From NCBI RefSeq assembly GCF_019737615.1, contig NZ_JAHKKS010000008.1:1-64000 (forward strand): DNA of 64,000 nucleotides, read 5' to 3'. This stretch comes from Sphingobium xanthum (GTDB taxonomy: Bacteria; Pseudomonadota; Alphaproteobacteria; Sphingomonadales; Sphingomonadaceae). The translations under genes were made by a program, and so were the position numbers. Of this stretch, positions 45,876 to 54,800 are shown one piece after another. How positions within the stretch are numbered: the stretch's first letter is position 1; each line of letters opens with the position of its first letter. Below the pieces are notes generated by a model that searched no databases, was not told the DNA's origin, and saw only the letters and a program-made list of their open reading frames with translations.

Positions 45876-46529
45876 ATGCGCTCTTTTGCTGCCCTTGCTG
45901 TCCTGATCGGCCTCTCGCTGGCCATGAGCGCGTGCGATAGGCAATCCGGGGAGGCGGCGCAAGGATCGGCCAAGGACGGCGCGGCAAGCAATGCCGCTGC
46001 GCCGGACGAAGTGACGGCGGACGAAGTGACGAGCGACGAAGTGCCGTCCGATGGCCCAAGCGGCGCGGGCGAGGCATTCAAGCACGAGGTGGACGAAAGT
46101 CACAAGGGCGAGGCCATGCCGGACAAGACGTTCACCGCCGCCGACGGCAAGCCGGCGACGCTGAAGCAGATCGCGGGCGGCAAGCCGATGCTCGTCAATC
46201 TCTGGGCGACCTGGTGCGCGCCCTGCGTCGCCGAGCTGCCGGCGCTCGACAAGGCGGCCGCTGCCGCCGCTGCCAAGGGCATCAAGGTGATCGCCGTCTC
46301 GCAGGATCAGGAGCAGAGCGTCGTGCGCCCCTTCTGGAGCGCCCGCAAACTGGCGACCTTGCAGACCTGGCTCGATCCCGAAAATGCGCTCGGCTTCCAT
46401 TATGCGACAGGCACGCTGCCGACCACGATCCTCTACGACGCGCAGGGCAAGGAAGTGGTGCGGATCGTCGGCGCGCTCGAATGGGGCGGGGCCGAGGGCC
46501 AGGCGCTGATCGCGCGAATCGGGGGCTGA
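45876..46529 (+). CDS. TlpA-like thioredoxin-fold lipoprotein
   Basis: The ATG at 45876 follows CCGGAGT; 217 residues. The signal ends in LAMSAC (Cys20, lipidated). A linker with the repeat [17 protein letters not shown] (about 44-60) separates it from a thioredoxin domain with redox motif W113-C-A-P-C117 and cis-Pro region TLPTTILYD. Such proteins reduce periplasmic disulfides, often for cytochrome c maturation; the partner is unknown here. Confidence 0.87.
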   Translation: MRSFAALAVLIGLSLAMSACDRQSGEAAQGSAKDGAASNAAAPDEVTADEVTSDEVPSDGPSGAGEAFKHEVDESHKGEAMPDKTFTAADGKPATLKQIAGGKPMLVNLWATWCAPCVAELPALDKAAAAAAAKGIKVIAVSQDQEQSVVRPFWSARKLATLQTWLDPENALGFHYATGTLPTTILYDAQGKEVVRIVGALEWGGAEGQALIARIGG

Positions 46530-46599
46530 GTGGGCCTGTTTGCCGCTTTGCTGCGACGTTATTGATTTGTAAGCCGGCAACCCCTATCTTGCGCGTAAT

Positions 46600-46672
46600 G
46601 CGGGCCGGGCCCCTCTGGCGATCGTTTCGGCGGTCGTGATGTCGGACCGCATCGAGTGCGCTCGATGCCGGT
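46600..46672 (+). ncRNA. ybhL-leader-like structured RNA, copy 1
   Basis: A 73-nt element 72 bases upstream of the Bax-inhibitor-1 (ybhL-like) start. It begins with GCGGGCCGGGCCCCTCTGGC, has a short variable stem (GATCG/CGGTC), the constant GTGATGTCGGACC and a strong terminal hairpin GCATCGAG-TGCG-CTCGATGC. A second copy is at 63511-63589, and differences between the two keep the helices paired. Alphaproteobacteria have a known ybhL leader motif upstream of ybhL; I assign this by gene context and by memory of that family, not by a covariance search. Confidence 0.65.
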
Positions 46673-46743
46673 CATATTCTTTCGATTTTCAGGCCGGCGG
46701 AAAAGCCACTCGTTTGACAGTCAAGCAAACGAGGTTTTTTGCT

Positions 46744-47460
46744 ATGTTTGAACAAGAGCGGGTTCTCCAGCGCAGCGGCAGGGTGCAGGATAGCGCCCTG
46801 TTCGATGCGGGCCTGCGCTCGCACATGCTGCGCATCTACAATTTCATGGCGTCCGGCGTGCTGCTCACGGGTATCGTGGCGCTGGCCGTCGCGTCCACGC
46901 CGGTCCTCGTCCAGCTCGTCTTCGGCACGCCGCTGAAGTGGGTGTTCATGTTCGCCCCGCTGGCGTTCGTGTTCTTCTTCAGCTTCCGCATCAACAAGAT
47001 GAGCGCGGCGGCTGCGCAGGGCGCCTACTGGGCGTTTGCGGCGGTGATGGGCGTCTCGATGGCGTCGATCTTCCTCGTGTTCACGGGCACGAGCATTGCC
47101 CAGACCTTCTTCGTGGCGGCGGCGATGTTTACCGCGATGAGCCTCTACGGCTATACGACGAAGGCGGACCTGTCGAAGTTCGGCAGCTTCCTCATCATGG
47201 GCGTGGTCGGCATCCTGATCGCGAGCCTGGTCAACCTGTTCATGCAGTCGAGCGCGATGCAGTTCGCCATCTCGGTGCTGGGCGTGCTGATCTTCACTGG
47301 CCTGACCGCCTGGGACACGCAGCGCATCAAGGAAGACTATGCCCATAATCTCAGCCATGAGACCGAGACCAAGATGGCGGTGTTCGGCGCGCTTTCGCTG
47401 TACCTGAACTTCGTCAATATCTTCCAGTTCCTGCTGAACCTGATGGGCGAGCGCGAGTAA
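46744..47460 (+). CDS. ybhL: Bax inhibitor-1 / YbhL-family membrane protein
   Basis: A 238-residue inner-membrane protein with seven hydrophobic segments. It shows the BI-1 family pattern: LRIYNFMASGVLLTGIVALA, MGVSMASIFLVFTG, SLYGYTTKADLS and the C-terminal ALSLYLNFVNIFQFLLNLMG. Family members are thought to be pH-sensitive calcium leak channels. The ATG at 46744 is chosen because the leader RNA occupies the upstream open frame. Confidence 0.9.
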   Translation: MFEQERVLQRSGRVQDSALFDAGLRSHMLRIYNFMASGVLLTGIVALAVASTPVLVQLVFGTPLKWVFMFAPLAFVFFFSFRINKMSAAAAQGAYWAFAAVMGVSMASIFLVFTGTSIAQTFFVAAAMFTAMSLYGYTTKADLSKFGSFLIMGVVGILIASLVNLFMQSSAMQFAISVLGVLIFTGLTAWDTQRIKEDYAHNLSHETETKMAVFGALSLYLNFVNIFQFLLNLMGERE

Positions 47461-47495
47461 TCGCGCTCCCCCTTTTGCAGAAAGGTTAGCCGGTC

Positions 47496-48251
47496 ATGTT
47501 GGAAGGCCTCACCGCCCTGGCGAGCGAACCCGCCGCCTGGGTGGCTCTTGCTACGCTTGTCGCCATGGAAGTGGTGCTGGGCGTCGACAATCTCATCTTC
47601 ATATCGGTGCTGTCGAACAAGCTGCCCGCCGAAACCCGCGTGAAGGCGCGGCGGATCGGCATCGGCCTCGCGCTCGGCATGCGGCTGGCGCTGCTCGCCT
47701 CCATCGCCTGGATCGTGCAGCTCACCGCGCCCATCTTCGAGGCATTCGGGCGGGCCTTCTCCTGGCGCGACCTGATCCTGATCGCGGGCGGTCTCTTCCT
47801 CGTCTGGAAGGCGACAAAGGAGATCCATCACACGATCGACCCCAAGCCGAACGCGGATCTGTTCGACACCGCAGCCGTGAGCATCGGCTTCACGGCGGCG
47901 ATCGGCCAGATCATCCTGCTCGATCTTGTCTTCTCGATCGACAGCATCATCACGGCGGTCGGCATGACGGACAATATCGCGATCATGGTGATCGCGGTGG
48001 TCGTGGCGGTGGCGGTCATGATGTTCGCGGCGACACCGCTTGCCGACTTCATCGAGCGCAATCCCACGGTCGTGATGCTGGCGCTGAGCTTCCTGATGCT
48101 GATCGGCACGACCTTGATTGCCGAGGGTTTCGGCGCGCATGTGCCCAAGGGCTATGTCTATGCGGCGATGGCCTTCTCGGCGCTGGTCGAGGCGCTCAAC
48201 ATTCTTGCCCGCCGGCGCCAGCAGGCGCGCAAGGCAGTGCGCGAAAGCTGA
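47496..48251 (+). CDS. TerC-family integral membrane protein
   Basis: A 251-residue protein with seven membrane segments and the TerC signatures [20 protein letters not shown] and [16 protein letters not shown], each with conserved acidic residues. TerC-type proteins export manganese or help metalate exported proteins. It follows ybhL by 35 bases, so the leader RNA may also affect it. Confidence 0.9.
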   Translation: MLEGLTALASEPAAWVALATLVAMEVVLGVDNLIFISVLSNKLPAETRVKARRIGIGLALGMRLALLASIAWIVQLTAPIFEAFGRAFSWRDLILIAGGLFLVWKATKEIHHTIDPKPNADLFDTAAVSIGFTAAIGQIILLDLVFSIDSIITAVGMTDNIAIMVIAVVVAVAVMMFAATPLADFIERNPTVVMLALSFLMLIGTTLIAEGFGAHVPKGYVYAAMAFSALVEALNILARRRQQARKAVRES

Positions 48252-48260
48252 CAAAGGAAA

Positions 48261-48292
48261 CGGCCGCCGACGCCCTTGCGCGTCGCGGCCGT
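48261..48292. terminator. GC-rich hairpin between convergent genes
   Basis: CGGCCGCCGACGC pairs imperfectly with GCGCGTCGCGGCCG over a CCTT loop. On the minus strand it is followed by TTTCCTTT, so it could terminate the small minus-strand gene at 48376-48636. No T run exists on the plus side for terC. Confidence 0.5.
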
Positions 48293-48375
48293 GTCGAGCC
48301 GTTGCTCAGACCCTTGTCGGTTGGCGCCGCCCTCTGAGGGGATGGGCGGCGCTACCGTCAGGAGGTCGGGCTGGC

Positions 48376-48636
48376 TTAGTTCTGATTGCTCGAAGCAGGC
48401 GCGTTCGAGGCGAGTTCCGACTTGCTGTTGATCGAAGCGATCTCGGCACCCTGGGCCGTCAGTTCGGCTTCGGTGACGCAGACGCGCGCGGGGATCAGCG
48501 ACGACGTGACCGGCTGCTTCACGCAATAATAGGTGTCGCCGTTCTTCTTCACGACCTTGGCTTCATACTTCTCGGCGAGAGCCGGAGCCGAAACGGTGGC
48601 GGCAGCGGCGATGATGATGGTGGCGAACTTGAACAT
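48376..48636 (-). CDS. Small secreted protein of unknown function
   Basis: The ATG at 48634-48636 follows AGGAGAT, a strong ribosome-binding site. The 86-residue product has a signal peptide (MFKFATIIIAAAATVSAPAL, cleaved after LAE or ALA). The mature part contains two cysteines, in YYCVKQ and RVCVTEAEL, likely forming a disulfide, and an Asn/Ser-rich end. I do not recognise a family. Confidence 0.65.
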   Translation of the reverse strand: MFKFATIIIAAAATVSAPALAEKYEAKVVKKNGDTYYCVKQPVTSSLIPARVCVTEAELTAQGAEIASINSKSELASNAPASSNQN

Positions 48637-49058
48637 GATAATCTCCTCACTCCTGGGGTACTTCAACAAGCGGGGATGCTTGTGCCTGTCCTAGTGCATT
48701 AAGCGTGCCAAACAGACAAACTATTGAAATATAAAGAAATATGGGGTTTTTGGAAGAAGGGTTTTCGTGCGATATATCCGACTTGTTGGGATATTTCGCC
48801 AAAGGTGTGGAATTTGTTCGATTGTGACAACGGCATGACGCAGGATCCGGGATTCCGTTACGTTAACAAGGCGAGTGAGCGCCTACATTGACGCCTCCGT
48901 CCCGGAGGCGGTACAAAAGCGCCGTGTCTATGCAGGAAATTGCCTGAACCACTGAGCATCCCCGCAAGGGAGTGATGCCGAGAACCGCCGAAGCTGGCGC
49001 GGTCCTGCCGCGTCGTGAGCCTTCGGCCGTGACCTCACGCCAGTGACAGGTTTTCCCA
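48637..49058. other. Intergenic region, AT-rich half and hairpin-rich half
   Basis: These 422 bases separate the divergent small secreted gene and the yjhX-like gene. 48700-48800 is AT-rich and should hold the minus-strand promoter. 48866-48912 can form small hairpins (GGCG/CGCC; CCTCCGTCCCGGAGG). A transcribed leader is possible, but no known RNA family was recognised and no supported coding frame exists. Confidence 0.4.
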
Positions 49059-49316
49059 ATGAACATTTCCAGGGGCGAACAGCGCGTGCTGCACGTGCTC
49101 GCCAAGGGCGGCTATATCCGCCACTATTTCGATGCGCGCGGGCGCATCCATCTCGTCGAATGCTATACCCATGACGGCCTCGTGCTGGCCGATTGCGATC
49201 TTGCCCTGTTCGGCAAGCTGCGCCGCAGGCGGCTGATCGAATCCTTCGCCTCCAGCCCCTATCGCATTTCCCGGCTCGGGCGCGAGGCGGTGCGGCCACA
49301 GCTCGACAATCGATGA
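49059..49316 (+). CDS. YjhX-family (UPF0386) protein, toxin-like
   Basis: 85 residues beginning MNISRGEQRVLHVLAKGGYI, with HLVECYTHDGLVLADCDLALF and the ending YRISRLGREAVRPQLDNR, closely following the E. coli YjhX pattern. E. coli YjhX is a growth-inhibiting toxin paired with the acetyltransferase YjhQ. No acetyltransferase or other antitoxin candidate flanks this gene, so it may be a solitary, domesticated member. Confidence 0.85.
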   Translation: MNISRGEQRVLHVLAKGGYIRHYFDARGRIHLVECYTHDGLVLADCDLALFGKLRRRRLIESFASSPYRISRLGREAVRPQLDNR

Positions 49317-49392
49317 AGAGACAAGGGCGATGAAGGACGGCGGCGGCGGGACGAGCCTGTCGCCGCCGCCTTGACTCATTCCGCGGATATGA

Positions 49393-49407
49393 GAACATAA
49401 TAGGAAC
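49393..49407 (+). promoter_or_regulatory. LexA (SOS) box of the imuA-imuB-dnaE2 operon
   Basis: GAAC-ATAATAG-GAAC matches exactly the alphaproteobacterial LexA box, GAAC-N7-GAAC (reverse GTTC-N7-GTTC). It ends directly before the imuA ATG at 49408, leaving no room for a ribosome-binding site on a short leader. Confidence 0.85.
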
Positions 49408-50211
49408 ATGCTTGAGTCGAGTCGCCTTCATCCCGCCGTGACGCGGGGCTTTGCCGGTGCGGTCGCGCCGCCGGTGGCAGATATGCGACCGCTCGGCATG
49501 GATGCGATCGACCGGGTGCTGGGCGGCGGCCTGCTGCCCGGCCGGCTGCACGAAATCTTCGCGCGGGAGCGGGCGGACGAGGCGAGTGCCACGGGCCTTG
49601 CCGTTATGTTCGCGCTCGCGCTCACGTCGCCGTCCGTCCCGGTCCTCTGGCTGCGCGAGGAAAGCGCCCAACGCAAGGCGGGTCTGTATGGGCCGGGGCT
49701 GATGGATTTGGGGATCGATCCGGCGCGGCTCATCCTGGGCGTGTTGCCCGATCCCAAGGCGCTGCTCCGCGCGGCGGTGGATGCGCTGCGCTGCTGCGCG
49801 CTCGGTGTCGTCATCCTGGAACTGGGCGGCAATCCGCCGGTGCTGGATCTGACCGCGAGCCGGCGACTTGGCCTCGCCGCGGAAAGCTCCGGCGTGACGC
49901 CGCTGCTGCTGCGGCTGCGCGATGCCCGGCCGATGCCGAGCGCGGCGCAGACCCGCTGGGACGTGGCGGGGGCGCCGTCCGCACCGCTCGCCGCCGACGC
50001 GCCGGGTCATGCCGCGCTCAACCTGTCGTTGCTGCGCCAGCGGGGCGGGCCGGCCGGGTTCGACTGGACTGTGGAATGGGATCGTGATGCCGTCTGTTTC
50101 AGACCAGCGGCGCTTCCTGGCGCTCGTCTTCCCGTTTCTGGCGGCGGATATGCTCCGCCTGGCGGAGCGGACGACGGAGCCGGAGCGCAGGACTGGCGCA
50201 TCGCCGTCTGA
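49408..50211 (+). CDS. imuA: ImuA, RecA-like SOS mutagenesis protein
   Basis: The 267-residue protein matches ImuA: MDAIDRVLGGGLLPGRLHEIFA at the start of a RecA-like core, VLWLREESAQRKAGLYGPGL, and a region lacking a normal Walker A Lys-Ser/Thr. ImuA promotes error-prone lesion bypass with ImuB and DnaE2. An exact SOS box touches the ATG at 49408. The 3' end overlaps imuB by about 125 bases. Confidence 0.88.
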   Translation: MLESSRLHPAVTRGFAGAVAPPVADMRPLGMDAIDRVLGGGLLPGRLHEIFARERADEASATGLAVMFALALTSPSVPVLWLREESAQRKAGLYGPGLMDLGIDPARLILGVLPDPKALLRAAVDALRCCALGVVILELGGNPPVLDLTASRRLGLAAESSGVTPLLLRLRDARPMPSAAQTRWDVAGAPSAPLAADAPGHAALNLSLLRQRGGPAGFDWTVEWDRDAVCFRPAALPGARLPVSGGGYAPPGGADDGAGAQDWRIAV

Positions 50212-51808
50212 CCGGGCCGGGGAACCGCCGCTCGTCTTCACCGTGAAGGAGCGTGGCGCCTACCGGCTTCATGCGCTGGACGAGCCTGCGCTGGCCATGG
50301 GGCTGGAGCCGGGAATGGCTCTGGCCGATGCGCGCGCGCGCCTGCCCGATCTGCGCGCCGTACCGCATGATGCGGAGGCCGAGGGGCGTTTCATCGAGCG
50401 GCTGGCGGACCTCTGCGATCGCTTCACGCCGATGGTGGCCATCGCTCTGCCGGAAGGGCTGGTGCTGGACATAGAGGGCTGCGTGCATCTGTTCGGCGGC
50501 GAGGTGGCGCTGGCGCGCGATGCCGTGCGGCTGATGCGAACACAGGGCCTGCGCGTCCGCTCCGCACGCGCTGGGACACCGGAAGCTGCGTTGGCACTGG
50601 CGCGGCTGGAGAATATCAATCCTCCCCCAACAGGGGGAGGGAGACCGCTGCCGCAAGCAGTGGTGGAGGGATATCCCCCTAGCACGCTCGCAACACCCCT
50701 CCGTCAGCGCAAAGCGCTGCCACCTGCCCTTGCAGGGGAGAAGCGAAAGCGAGCACTCACCGAAACCGAGCGCCTCCACCGCCTCCCCTTGCTCGCCCTG
50801 CGCGTCGATGTCGATGTCCGCCATGCCCTGCGCCGGGCCGGGTTCGTCACGATCGGCGATCTGGCGCCGCTCCCCGCCGCGCCGCTCGCCGCACGCTTCG
50901 GAGCCAGCCTCGTCGATGCCCTCGGCCGGCTGCTTGGCCGCATCGACAGCCGCATCACCCCGCGCCGCCTGCCCGCGCCGATCCGCACCGAGCGCCGCTT
51001 CGCCGAGCCGGTCGCGCATGTCGAGACGGTGATGGCCGTGCTGGGCGAGCTGCTGGCGCAGGCCTGCGAAACGCTCGCCGAGCGCCATCAGGGCGGCCGC
51101 CGCTTCGCCGCCCGGCTGTATCGCAGCGACGGGGCGACGCGCGACCTTGCCGTCGAGACCGGCCAGCCGGTGCGCGATCCGGCCGTCGTGCTGCGCCTGT
51201 TCGAGGAGCGGATCGAGGCGCTGTCCGATCCGCTCGATCCCGGCTTCGGCTTCGACATCGTGCGCCTCTCCGTGCCCATCGCGGAAGGGCGGAGCGACCC
51301 GCAAGCCAGGCTGGACGGAGACCCCGCGCGCGATGCCGATCTGGCCGCCCTGCTCGATCGCCTCAGCGTGCGTGCCGGGGCGCAGCGCTATCGCCGGCTC
51401 GTGCCGCGCGACACCCATATCCCCGAGCGCGCGACTCGGCTGGCGCGCGTGAGCGAAGCCGATCCGCCGCCTTGGGAGACCGCGGTGGCCGACGAGCCGC
51501 CGCTACGCCCGCTGACCCTGCTCGATCCGCCCGAGCGCATCGAGGTGATGGCGCAGGTGCCCGATGGCCCGCCGCGCCAGTTCCGCTGGCGCGGGAGCGT
51601 CCACCGGATCGCGCGGCAGGAAGGGCCCGAGCGGATCGCGCCGGAATGGTGGCGGCGGCGCGACGGCTATTCCACCAATCCCGGCTTCACGCGCGATTAT
51701 TATCGCGTCGAGGATGAGGCCGGCCGGCGCTATTGGGTCTTCCGTCTCGGCCTCTACGAGCGCGAGACCGAGCAGCCGGATTGGTATGTCCACGGGCTCT
51801 TCGCATGA
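50087..51808 (+). CDS. imuB: ImuB, Y-family polymerase-like mutasome protein, with repeat-derived insert
   Basis: The ATG at 50087 (MPSVSDQRRFLALVFPFLAA) gives 573 residues and matches the family's N-terminus. ImuB is a catalytically inert Y-family homologue that links ImuA, DnaE2 and the beta clamp. The palm region (LVLDIEGCVHLFGGE) is recognisable. Residues about 178-222 (INPPPTGGGRPLPQAVVEG onward) come from an inserted palindromic repeat and interrupt the region between LALARLE and HRLPLLALR. The frame is kept. The stop overlaps the dnaE2 start (ATGA). Confidence 0.9.
   Translation: MPSVSDQRRFLALVFPFLAADMLRLAERTTEPERRTGASPSDRAGEPPLVFTVKERGAYRLHALDEPALAMGLEPGMALADARARLPDLRAVPHDAEAEGRFIERLADLCDRFTPMVAIALPEGLVLDIEGCVHLFGGEVALARDAVRLMRTQGLRVRSARAGTPEAALALARLENINPPPTGGGRPLPQAVVEGYPPSTLATPLRQRKALPPALAGEKRKRALTETERLHRLPLLALRVDVDVRHALRRAGFVTIGDLAPLPAAPLAARFGASLVDALGRLLGRIDSRITPRRLPAPIRTERRFAEPVAHVETVMAVLGELLAQACETLAERHQGGRRFAARLYRSDGATRDLAVETGQPVRDPAVVLRLFEERIEALSDPLDPGFGFDIVRLSVPIAEGRSDPQARLDGDPARDADLAALLDRLSVRAGAQRYRRLVPRDTHIPERATRLARVSEADPPPWETAVADEPPLRPLTLLDPPERIEVMAQVPDGPPRQFRWRGSVHRIARQEGPERIAPEWWRRRDGYSTNPGFTRDYYRVEDEAGRRYWVFRLGLYERETEQPDWYVHGLFA
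50620..50742. repeat. Palindromic repeat inserted in frame inside imuB
   Basis: CCTCCCCC...GGGGGAGG forms the left hairpin (50620-50642), and CCTGCCCTTGCAGGGGAG lies at the right end. Between them are CTGCCGCAAGCAGTGG and CAGCGCAAAGCGCTGCC, two more hairpins. This composite is unlike the flanking codons and encodes a Pro/Gly-rich insert absent from the family. It is a different type from the CCCCTCCTCT element in dnaE2. Confidence 0.82.
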
Positions 51809-54800
51809 ACGAAAATGGCGATCTTCCACCGCCGCCGCCCGCCTATATCGAGCTGGCCTGCACGACGGCCTACAGCTTCCTGCATGGCGCCTCGCATCCC
51901 GGCGAGATGGTGCGGCAGGCGATCGCGCTGGGCCATAACGGCATCGGCATTGCCGATCGCAACACGGTTTCCGGCGTTGTCCGCGCCAAGATCGCGATCA
52001 AGCGCATGCAGGAGGAAGGGCTCCCTGTGCCGCCCGACTTCCAGCTCGTCACCGGCGCGCGGCTGGTTTTCTCCGACGGGACCAGCGACATCATCGCCTA
52101 TCCGGAGACCCGCCATGGCTGGGGCCGGCTGACGCGGCTGCTCTCAACGGGCAATCGCCGCGCCCAGAAAGGGTCATGCGATCTCCACCTCTCTGACCTG
52201 CTCGAACATATCGACGATCTGCTGCTGATCGCCCTGCCCGGCGCGACGCTCGATCTGCTGCAATGTCTGAGGAAGGCGGCGCGAGGCCGGATCTGGCTTG
52301 GCGCGGTGATGAACCGGACAGGCCGGGACGCGCGTCAGCTCGCACAGGCGCAGGCACTGGCGCGCCAGGCGAAAGTGCCGCTCATCGCTCTCAATGATGC
52401 GCTCTATGCCACGGCTGAGGATCGGCCCTTGCAGGATGTGATGACGGCCATCCGCCTGCACACGACAGTGCAGAAGGCCGGGCGATCCCTGCTTGCCCAT
52501 GCCGAACGGCACCTCAAGGCTCCGGCTGAAATGAGGCGGCTGTTTGCCGCCTCTCCGGATGCGATCGAACAGACGCAGACCTTCCTCTCGCGCATCGGCT
52601 TCCGGCTGGAGCATCTGCGCTACGAATATCCGCACGAGCCGGTGCCGCCCGGCTGGGACGCGCAGGACTGGCTCGAGCATATCGTCATGGAAGCCGCGCA
52701 TGAGCGCTATGGCGCCGTGCTGCCGGACAAGGTGCAGCGCCTCATCGACAAGGAATTCGCGCTCATCCGGCAGTGCAACTATCCGCATTATTTCCTGACG
52801 GTCCACGATATCGTCCGTTACGCCCGGCAGTGCGATCCGCCGATCCTCTGTCAGGGCCGAGGCAGCGCGGCGAACAGCATCGTCTGCTTCCTGCTGGGCG
52901 TGACGTCGGTCGATCCCGCGCAGCACAAGCTGCTTTTCTCGCGCTTCCTCTCGGCCGAGCGCGGCGAGCCGCCGGACATCGATGTCGACTTCGAGCATGA
53001 GCGGCGCGAGGAAGTGATCCAGTATATGTATCGCCGCTATGGCCGGCATCGCGCCGGCATCGCCGCGACCGTGATCCATTTCCGGGCACGCAGCGCGGTG
53101 CGCGAGATCGGCAAGGCGCTCGGCATCAGCGAGGACATCACCAGCCGCATGGCGAGCACGGTCTGGGGCAGCTATGCGTCGCACTATGAGCGCCAGCGCG
53201 TGGTCGAGAGCGGTTTCGATCCCGACAGTCCGGAGATTGCGCGGCTCAACGAGCTGGTGCAGCGCATCCTCGAATTGCCGCGTCATCTCTCGCAGCATGT
53301 CGGCGGTTTCGTGCTCACCCAGGGCCGGCTCGACGAGATGGTGCCCATTCACAATGCCGCGATGGACGACCGCACCTTCATCGAATGGGACAAGGACGAT
53401 ATCGACGCGCTCGGCCTCATGAAGGTCGATGTGCTGGCGCTCGGCATGCTCACCTGCATCGCGAAGAGCTTCGATATGATGCGCCATCACGGGCTTGGCG
53501 ATCATAGCCTGGAGACCGATCTCGCGGCGGACGATCCGGCGATCTACGACATGCTCTGCAAGGGCGACAGCATCGGCGTCTTCCAGGTCGAGAGCCGCGC
53601 GCAGATCAACATGCTGCCGCATCTCAAGCCGAGAAATCTCTATGACCTCGTCGTGCAGGTCGCGATCGTCCGCCCCGGGCCGATCGAGGGCGACATGGTC
53701 CATCCCTATCTGCGCCGGCGCAATGGCGTCGAGAAGGTCGACTATCCGTCGCCTAAACCGCCCCATGATCCCAATGAACTGCGCGAGGTGCTCGGCAAGA
53801 CCTTCGGCGTCCCGCTCTTCCAGGAGCAGGCGATGCAGCTCGCCATCACCGCGGCCGCCTTCACCGACGAGGAAGCCAATGGTCTGCGCCGCGCCATGGC
53901 GACGTTCCGCAATCTCGGCACGATCGACCGGTTCCGCGACAAGATGATCGGCGGCATGGTCGCGCGCGGCTACCGGCAGGATTTCGCCGAGCGCTGCTTC
54001 AGGCAGATCGAGGGCTTCGGCTCCTATGGCTTTCCCGAGAGCCATGCGCAGAGCTTCGCCCGGCTGGTCTATGTCTCGGCCTGGATCAAGTGCCATCATC
54101 CGGTGGTGTTCTGCTGTGCGCTGCTGAACTCGCAGCCCATGGGCTTTTATGCCCCGGCGCAGCTCGTGCGCGATGCGATCGAGCATGGGGTGACGGTGCG
54201 GCCCGTCGATGTGAACAGCAGCGATTGGGATAATAAGCTGGAGCCCATATCCAGCCCCTCCTCTTCAGGGGAGGGGGAAGGGGTGGGGACGATGCGCCAG
54301 CATCGCCCGGATCGCGATCATCCGCACCGTCCCAGCACCACCCCAACCCCTCCTCTGAAGAGGAGTGGCTTTCCCGTGTCCTCCGCCCATCTCGCCCTGC
54401 GCCTCGGCTTTCGCCAGATCGGCGGGTTCAAGGAGGCGTGGGGCCATGCCATCGAACGCGCGCGTGCCGTGGGCGGCCCGTTCACCACCGTTGAGCAGCT
54501 CGCCCGCCGCGCTGGCCTCCCGGCCCGCGCGCTGCATCTGCTGGCCGATGCCGATGCGATGCGCTCGCTGGGCCAGGATCGGCGCGAGGCGCTGTGGGAA
54601 GTGCGCCGCACGCCGACCGACGAACTGCCGCTCTTCGCCGCCGCCCGCGCCCGCGAGCTGGGCGAGGAACCCACGATCGACCTCAAATCCATGACCCTCG
54701 GCGAGCATGTCGCGGCCGATTACCAGACGCATCGCCTCTCGCTGAAGGCGCATCCCATGCGCGTCCTGCGCCCCTATTTCGCGGCGGAGAACGTCACGCC

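Noticed and set aside
49059..49316. Complete YjhX-YjhQ toxin-antitoxin pair
   Set aside because: Only the YjhX half is present; the next gene is imuA and the previous one a secreted protein.
52174..54186. 670-residue frame antisense to dnaE2
   Set aside because: No family signature and fully explained by codon bias of the sense gene.
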